From Streptomyces sp. Act143 (GTDB lineage: Bacteria > Actinomycetota > Actinomycetes > Streptomycetales > Streptomycetaceae): a stretch of DNA of 64,000 nt. Positions 59,672-64,000 of the stretch are shown one piece after another. The notes under the pieces are model-generated. The model was not told where the DNA came from, ran no database searches, and worked only from the letters and a program-made list of their open reading frames with translations. The DNA is taken from contig NZ_QFRX01000001.1 of assembly GCF_003143935.1 (NCBI RefSeq), positions 754,071 to 818,070 on the forward strand, in the 5' to 3' direction. A program made the position numbers and the translations under genes. Each line of letters starts with the position of its first letter. Positions within the stretch are counted from its first letter, which is position 1.

Positions 59672-60598
59672 ATGCCTCCTCTCCTGCGCCCCGCTCGGCT
59701 CGCCGACGCGCCCGCGATCACCGAGCTGCTCAACCTCGTCGACGAGATCGAGATCGGCCGGCGCGAGACCGACCTCGCCACCGTCGAGGCCGATCTCCGG
59801 CGTCCCGATGTCGACCTGGAGCGCGACTCCTGGCTGGCCTTCGCCGGGGAGCGGCTGGTGGCGTACGGGCTGCTGTGGGACGACTCCGGGAACGAGCGGA
59901 TCGACATCGACCACTACGTCCTGCCCGACCACCAGGAGGCCGGGGAGCACCTCTTCGACGCCATGCAGCTCCGCGCCGTCGAGCGGGCCCGGGGCAACGG
60001 CGCCGCCAAGGCCGTCGTCCATCTGCACCTCAACACCCGGCCGACCCTGGACACTTCACTGATCGAAGCCCGGGGCTGGTCCGTCGTACGCCGCTACCAC
60101 GTGCTGCAACGCCGCCTCGACCGGGCCCGGGACCGCGCCCCGGAGGCGCCCGCCGGGGTGCACCTGCGTCCCTGCACCACCGAGCCGGACCGCCGCCGCG
60201 TCCACCAGCTCTACCAGGCGGGCTTCGCCGAGCACTTCGACTTCCAGCCGCGCACCTACGGCCAGTGGCTGCACGACATCGACGCCGAGCGCCTCGACTG
60301 GTCGCTGGTGTGGATCGTGGGCACCGAGGAGCTGGGGGACACCGGGTTCCTGCTCGCGCGGGACGACCGTGCGGCCATGGGCTGGATCCGCAGTGTCGGG
60401 GTGCTCCGGGAGGCGCGGGGCCGGGGGCTGGGCGGGCTGCTGCTGCGCCAGGCCTTCGCGGCGTTCGCCGCCCGCGGACGGGACACCGTGGGGCTCGGGG
60501 TGGACACGGCCAACGCCACCGGCGCGCCCGAGCTGTACGGGCGCAACGGGATGTCTCTGCACTACGCCGTCGATACTTGGGAGGCGGTGCTGACCTGA
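59672..60598 (+). CDS. Tandem GNAT acetyltransferase
   Basis: The 308-residue protein consists of two GNAT domains, residues 1-150 (LLRPARLADAPAITELLNLV) and 155-308 (VHLRPCTTEPDRRRVHQLYQ). The second keeps the acetyl-CoA loop in VGVLREARGRGLGGLLLRQA and ends LYGRNGMSLHYAVDTWEAVL; the first lacks a good loop, so only one half is likely to be catalytic. Substrate unknown. The ribosome site is weak (AGGA, 11 bases). It is followed by the methyltransferase at 60622 after 23 bases, so both may be cotranscribed. Confidence 0.87.
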   Translation: MPPLLRPARLADAPAITELLNLVDEIEIGRRETDLATVEADLRRPDVDLERDSWLAFAGERLVAYGLLWDDSGNERIDIDHYVLPDHQEAGEHLFDAMQLRAVERARGNGAAKAVVHLHLNTRPTLDTSLIEARGWSVVRRYHVLQRRLDRARDRAPEAPAGVHLRPCTTEPDRRRVHQLYQAGFAEHFDFQPRTYGQWLHDIDAERLDWSLVWIVGTEELGDTGFLLARDDRAAMGWIRSVGVLREARGRGLGGLLLRQAFAAFAARGRDTVGLGVDTANATGAPELYGRNGMSLHYAVDTWEAVLT

Positions 60599-60621
60599 TC
60601 GTGGCGGCGAAAGGCGCGCGT

Positions 60622-61398
60622 ATGTCCTCGACCCGGGATTTCTACGACGACCTGGCCTGCGACTACCACCTGATGTTCGCGGACTGGGACGCGAGCACGG
60701 CCCGCCAGGCCGCCGTCCTCGACACCCTCGTCCGACGGCGGCTGGGCGCGGGCCCGCAGCGCGTCCTGGACTGCTCCTGCGGGATCGGCACCCAGGCGAT
60801 CGGGCTGGCCGGGGCCGGGTACGACGTAGTCGGCAGCGACCTCAGCCCCCGCGCCGCCGCGCGCGCCGCGGTCGAGGCGGCCGAGCGGGGCCTCCGCCTC
60901 CCGACGGCCGCCGCGGACATGCGCCGGCTGCCGTTCGCGCCGTCGGTCTTCGACGTCGTGGTGTGCGCCGACAACTCGCTCCCGCACCTGCTGTCCGCAG
61001 CGGACGTCTCGGCGGCGCTGGGCGAGATGCGCCGCGTCCTGCGGGACGGCGGGCTGCTGGTGCTCACGGTCCGGAACTACGACGAACTGCGGCGCACCCG
61101 GCCCGCCTCGACACCGCCCCAGGTCAAGGAGACGCCGGACGGCCGGGTGATCACCTTCCAGCTCTGGCACTGGCACGAGGACGGCGAGCGCTACGACCTG
61201 GAGCACTTCCAGGTGATCCCCGCGGGGGACGCCTGGACGGTACGGCGGCGGACGGCCACCTACTGGGCGCTGTCCCGGCCGCAGTTGACGCGGCTTCTCG
61301 CCGGGGCGGGCTTCGCCGACGTCACCTGGCACGCGCCGGAGGCGACGGGGTTCCACCAGCCGGTCGTGACCTGTCAGGTGCGGCGGGCCAGCACATAG
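60622..61398 (+). CDS. Class I SAM-dependent methyltransferase (GNMT-like)
   Basis: The 258-residue enzyme begins RDFYDDLACDYHLMFADWDA and has SAM motif I VLDCSCGIGTQAIGLAGAGY, then VVGSDLSPRAAARA and FDVVVCADNSLPHLLSAAD. The start and the RRVLRDGGLLVLTVRNYDEL segment resemble glycine/sarcosine-type N-methyltransferases, so an amine substrate is likely. GAAAGG precedes ATG 60622. Its last 25 bases overlap the 3' end of the opposing methyltransferase gene. Confidence 0.87.
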   Translation: MSSTRDFYDDLACDYHLMFADWDASTARQAAVLDTLVRRRLGAGPQRVLDCSCGIGTQAIGLAGAGYDVVGSDLSPRAAARAAVEAAERGLRLPTAAADMRRLPFAPSVFDVVVCADNSLPHLLSAADVSAALGEMRRVLRDGGLLVLTVRNYDELRRTRPASTPPQVKETPDGRVITFQLWHWHEDGERYDLEHFQVIPAGDAWTVRRRTATYWALSRPQLTRLLAGAGFADVTWHAPEATGFHQPVVTCQVRRAST

Positions 61399-62015
61399 GC
61401 GCGGCGGGTCTCCGCCTCGTGGGCGTAGTGGGTGCGCTCCAGTCTCATCTCCACCGTGAAGCCCCCCGATGCGAGCAGACCGGCGATGTGCGCCGGGTCG
61501 AGGAAGCGGAAGTCGACGTCCACCGGGTGCCCCCACCACTCGTCCAGGTGCCGGACCTCCTCGCCGATGTGGAAGGAGAGGAGGAGCAGGCCCGCGGGGC
61601 GCAGGACCCGGCGCATCTCCGCGAAGGCGCGGGGCAGTTCGCCGGGGTCGAGATGGATGACGGTGTAGAGCGCGACCAGGGAGCCGAATTCCGCATCTCC
61701 TGCCGGGAGTTCCAGCAGGTCGCCCTGGCGGAACTCCACCGCCGGGAAGCGGGCCCGGCCCGCCGCGACCATGCCGGCGGACAGGTCGACGCCGACCGTG
61801 CGCGCGCCCCGCTCCGCGAGCCAGGCGGCCACATGGCCCGGTCCGCAGCCCAAGTCGCCCACCGGCGCCCCCGGTTCGGTCTGTTCGAGGAGAGCGGTGA
61901 GCAACGCCCGGTCGAGGGGCTTGCCTTCGAGCTCGGCATGGAGGCGGGTCGTGTACTCCTGGGCCACGGTGTCGTAGCTGTGCCGGACGGAGTCGTGCCG
62001 CGCGTGATCGTCCAT
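61374..62015 (-). CDS. Class I SAM-dependent methyltransferase
   Basis: The 213-residue enzyme has RHSYDTVAQEYTTRLHAELE at the start, motif I VGDLGCGPGHVAAWLAERG, motif II TVGVDLSAGMVAAG, and ALYTVIHLDPGELPRAFAEM with the typical histidine after motif III. It fits small-molecule methyltransferases of the UbiE/BioC type without a known substrate. The 25-base antisense overlap with the preceding gene means that the 3' ends of the two mRNAs can pair. Confidence 0.87.
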   Translation of the reverse strand: MDDHARHDSVRHSYDTVAQEYTTRLHAELEGKPLDRALLTALLEQTEPGAPVGDLGCGPGHVAAWLAERGARTVGVDLSAGMVAAGRARFPAVEFRQGDLLELPAGDAEFGSLVALYTVIHLDPGELPRAFAEMRRVLRPAGLLLLSFHIGEEVRHLDEWWGHPVDVDFRFLDPAHIAGLLASGGFTVEMRLERTHYAHEAETRRAYVLARRT

Positions 62016-62077
62016 GGGCTCAGCATGCCAGCCACGGTCCCGACGGCCCGGCGCGCGTCACCGCGCGGCCGGCGTCA

Positions 62078-62257
62078 CCGGGGTCCGGAGGCGGGGCGTA
62101 CCAGGCCGGCCGGGTAGGCGATGACGGCCAGTCGGGCGCGGTCGCGGGCGCCGAGCTCGGTCATGGCGCGCCGGAACGGGGGTGAGAGCAGCGCCTCCCC
62201 GGCCGCGACGGTGCGGATGCCCGCGAGCAGGGCGTCGGTGGTGACGTTCTTGCCGAG
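62078..62257 (-). pseudogene. Remnant of a NarL-family response regulator
   Basis: On the minus strand TTDALLAGIRTVAAGEALLSP followed by TELGARDRARLAVIAYPAGL recalls the end of a receiver domain and the start of a LuxR-type helix-turn-helix (compare DELLAAIRTVAAGEALL and LTARERAVL in regulators of this type). The linker is shortened, the rest of the receiver and the helix-turn-helix are missing and no usable start exists. It is a decayed fragment. Confidence 0.55.
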
Positions 62258-62403
62258 GGGCGGCGGCGCGACCGTCCGTGCCGGGATTCTCCGCGGTGGT
62301 CGTGCCTCCCGGTACGGCGTCGACGCTGCTGAACGTCCCCTGGCCGCCGGCGCGGTCCGTCGTCCGGAGGGAGGGCAGGGGCCTTTCCTTCCCTGCGGCC
62401 CGG

Positions 62404-62856
62404 TCACTCCATGAGGCCGGCCGCGACCGTCGCCCCCAGTTCCCGGCACGCCTCCACATCGGGCTTCTCCGGCGCCCCGGTCACCGTCACGGGGTTGGCG
62501 GCTCGGCGCCAGCCGAGGCCCGTGGTGACGGACTCGACGGCGCGCACCGCGCCGGTGACGTCGTTGCCGCCGTGCACGTAGTAGCCGAAGGGCCGTCCCC
62601 GGGTCTCGTCCAGACACGGGTAGTAGACCTGGTCGAAGAAGTGCTTGAGGGCGCCGGACATGTAGCCGAGGTTCGCCGGGGTGCCCAGCAGGAAGCCGTC
62701 GGCGGCGAGCACGTCGGACGCGGTGGCGGCGAGCGCGGCCCGCCGTACGACCTGGACGTTCTCGATCTCCGGGTCCGTCGCCCCGGAGACGACGGCTTCC
62801 AGCAGCGCCTGGCAGTGGGGCGAGGGCGTGTGATGCACGATCAGCAAGGTAGCCAC
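62404..62856 (-). CDS. Flavodoxin-family NAD(P)H oxidoreductase
   Basis: The 150-residue protein has a flavodoxin fold: ATLLIVHHTPSPHCQALLEA with the FMN phosphate loop (T-P-S-P-H), ADGFLLGTPANLGYMSGALK (the W/Y-rich FMN ring contact G-T-P-x-x-x-G) and GYYVHGGNDVTGAVRAVES. These proteins reduce quinones or other acceptors. It starts at GTG 62856 at the family start. It lies beside the response-regulator remnant; no partner. Confidence 0.85.
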   Translation of the reverse strand: MATLLIVHHTPSPHCQALLEAVVSGATDPEIENVQVVRRAALAATASDVLAADGFLLGTPANLGYMSGALKHFFDQVYYPCLDETRGRPFGYYVHGGNDVTGAVRAVESVTTGLGWRRAANPVTVTGAPEKPDVEACRELGATVAAGLME

Positions 62857-62914
62857 ACCCCGAACCCTGCCGTCGGCCCGGCGCCCGGCGCAAACGCGAC
62901 GGGCGCCGTGTCGG

Positions 62915-63601
62915 CTACTTCACCTGGCCGGCGAAGATCGCGGTCTCCGACTCGTAGTCGGGTGCCACCTCGATCTGGAGGAAGGATTCGCCCTTGGGCA
63001 GTTCGCAGCCCCACGGCACGGTCAGGGAGCGGCCGGCGAGGATGCTGGTGTCCGGCAGGCCGTCGAGTCCGTCGTCGTAGATGGCCTCCCCTTCCTTGCC
63101 CTCGTCGCCGTAGGCGCAGTTGACCGTCATCATCGAGGCGTCGACCTTCTTGTCCGACTTGTTGACGATCTTGATGGTGAACTTGGCGTACGGGGTCCTC
63201 TCCGGGGACGCGTACTCACTGGAGACCGCGCGAGTGATCTTGGTCAGGCTGATCTCGACGTCGTTGTCATAGGCGATGGTGTCGCCGAACCCGTAGGAGT
63301 CGTCGCCGGATTCCTCGGTCGGCGCGGCGGACTCCTCGTCGGCGGCGGTGTCGCCGGTCTCGGCCGGCACCGTCTTCGTGACGGTGACGGTCGGCGCCGC
63401 CTCGGCCTCGCCGTCGCCGGTCACGCTCGCGGTGACGACGGCGGCGAGGACGGCCGCGACCACCGCCGCCCCGGCGGCGATGAGGACCGTGGCGGTCTTC
63501 TTCGGCGCCGGAGACGGCTGCGGGGGCTGCGGGTAGTAGCCCGGCCCGGGCGGCGGGGTGTAGCCGGGCATGGGCGGCGGCGGAGTGCTGTCGTGGTTCA
63601 T
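62915..63601 (-). CDS. DUF4352-type membrane-anchored protein
   Basis: The 228-residue protein has a proline-rich cytoplasmic N-terminus (PPPMPGYTPPPGPGYYPQPP), one membrane helix (about 39-62, VLIAAGAAVVAAVLAAVVTA), an acidic low-complexity linker and a C-terminal beta domain of DUF4352 type (FTIKIVNKSDKKVDASMM, TVNCAYGD, VPWGCELPKGESFLQIEVAP). Such proteins face the outside and are of unknown function; the telokin-like fold suggests binding. Two cysteines in the domain may form a disulfide. ATG 63601 follows GGGGGGA. Confidence 0.83.
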   Translation of the reverse strand: MNHDSTPPPPMPGYTPPPGPGYYPQPPQPSPAPKKTATVLIAAGAAVVAAVLAAVVTASVTGDGEAEAAPTVTVTKTVPAETGDTAADEESAAPTEESGDDSYGFGDTIAYDNDVEISLTKITRAVSSEYASPERTPYAKFTIKIVNKSDKKVDASMMTVNCAYGDEGKEGEAIYDDGLDGLPDTSILAGRSLTVPWGCELPKGESFLQIEVAPDYESETAIFAGQVK

Positions 63602-63703
63602 GGTCCCCCCAGGGATGTTTCTGTTGCGCGATCAATCATCGCCCGCGAAATCACCCTTGTGGAGATGCCGTAATGAAAATGTGCTGATGGGGCGCCGGTC
63701 GGG

Positions 63704-64000
63704 CTATTCCGTGCGAAGCGCCGTCGCCGTCCGGGCGTTGGCCGCCCACCCCGCCGGCAGGAGCGCGCCCAGCACGGCGATGATGACGCCCGCGAGGCCC
63801 AGCACCACCAACTCGGGCGCGTCGTACACGTCGAGGACGGCCTTCGGCAGTCCGGTGCCCGCGGCCTCGGCCATCCGCGGCAGCACCACGCCGTGCAGCG
63901 CGTACCCGGCCGGGACGCCGATCAGGCCGCCGAGCACGCCGATCCCGGCGACGGACGCGAGGACGAGGCTTACGGTCTGCCGCGGCGACATGCCGAGCGC
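63704..64000 (-). CDS. FtsX-type ABC permease, C-terminal end (gene continues beyond window)
   Basis: Only the last 98 residues are in the window; the frame is open to its right edge. They contain three hydrophobic segments (LVLASVAGIGVLGGLIGVPA, around GVVLPRM, and LVVLGLAGVIIAVLGALLPA) and the C-terminal GWAANARTATALRTE, which is the hallmark end of FtsX/MacB-like permeases (A-A-x-x-x-P-A/T-x-A-L-R). In this family an ATPase gene usually lies next to the permease, probably outside the window. Function could be peptide or lipid export. Confidence 0.85.
   Translation of the reverse strand, partial: ALGMSPRQTVSLVLASVAGIGVLGGLIGVPAGYALHGVVLPRMAEAAGTGLPKAVLDVYDAPELVVLGLAGVIIAVLGALLPAGWAANARTATALRTE

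Noticed and set aside
1..64000. CRISPR arrays, tRNA or rRNA genes, insertion sequences and phage genes
   Set aside because: Scanned for regular direct repeats, CCA-ended cloverleaf sequences and transposase or integrase motifs; none could be supported.

Overview
The window is very GC-rich DNA with Streptomyces character: strong third-position GC bias, many GTG starts and one TTG start, 4-base ATGA/GTGA overlaps inside operons, Tat and lipoprotein signals, a CebR-type operator, and WhiB-era actinobacterial families such as nitrobindin and Rv1733c-like proteins. Several broken genes and a patchwork gene order suggest a chromosome arm. No rRNA, tRNA, CRISPR array, insertion sequence or phage gene was seen. 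About 55 genes are supported, plus three gene remnants.

The two ends of the first 52 kb form a split 'dormancy / low-oxygen' set resembling the DevR (DosR) regulon of mycobacteria and the OsdR regulon of Streptomyces. The left block (1-10.4 kb) has a universal stress protein, a four-gene 2-oxoacid (probably pyruvate) oxidoreductase with its own NADPH-linking iron-sulfur flavoprotein, a DevS-like GAF histidine kinase, GAPDH, a short ribosome hibernation factor, a second universal stress protein and a PPOX-fold flavin protein. The right block (42.6-52.4 kb) has a roadblock-like protein, a flavohemoglobin, a PAS-SpoIIE-ATPase protein, a DevR-like regulator with a second DevS-like kinase, a second PPOX protein, a DoxX membrane protein, a STAS protein and an Rv1733c-like membrane protein. 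Imperfect palindromes close to GGGCCG-NN-CGGCCC lie upstream of most of these genes and probably bind the response regulator.

Between the blocks lies accessory material. The most striking part is a compact operon (13.5-24.8 kb): ATP-grasp ligase, DUF4213/DUF364 protein, cysteine-synthase-like PLP enzyme, dipeptide epimerase, MFS exporter, methyltransferase and a complete oligopeptide/nickel-type ABC importer. It stands behind a Fur-family (Zur-like) 7-1-7 box shared with a divergent secreted peptidase. This looks like a complete make-export-reimport system for a small peptide-like metallophore. The operon ends in a deleted VOC-family pseudogene.

Further accessory genes follow: a TrpF-like protein, a P1-type peptidase, a 1,733-residue secreted protein with two GH43 domains, nitrobindin, a two-gene unit of a TROVE/vWA protein and an uncharacterised partner (36.1-38.7 kb), a YceI protein, a Tat-exported carbonic anhydrase and a PPK2 kinase. 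From 52.5 kb to the end come a broken methyltransferase, a fructosamine-kinase-like protein, TerB, BlaI, a CebR-controlled GH5 mannanase with FN3 and CBM2, a TPR protein, acetyl- and methyltransferases, a response-regulator remnant, a flavodoxin, a DUF4352 protein and the end of an FtsX-type permease.

All family assignments are from reading motifs; no database search was run.
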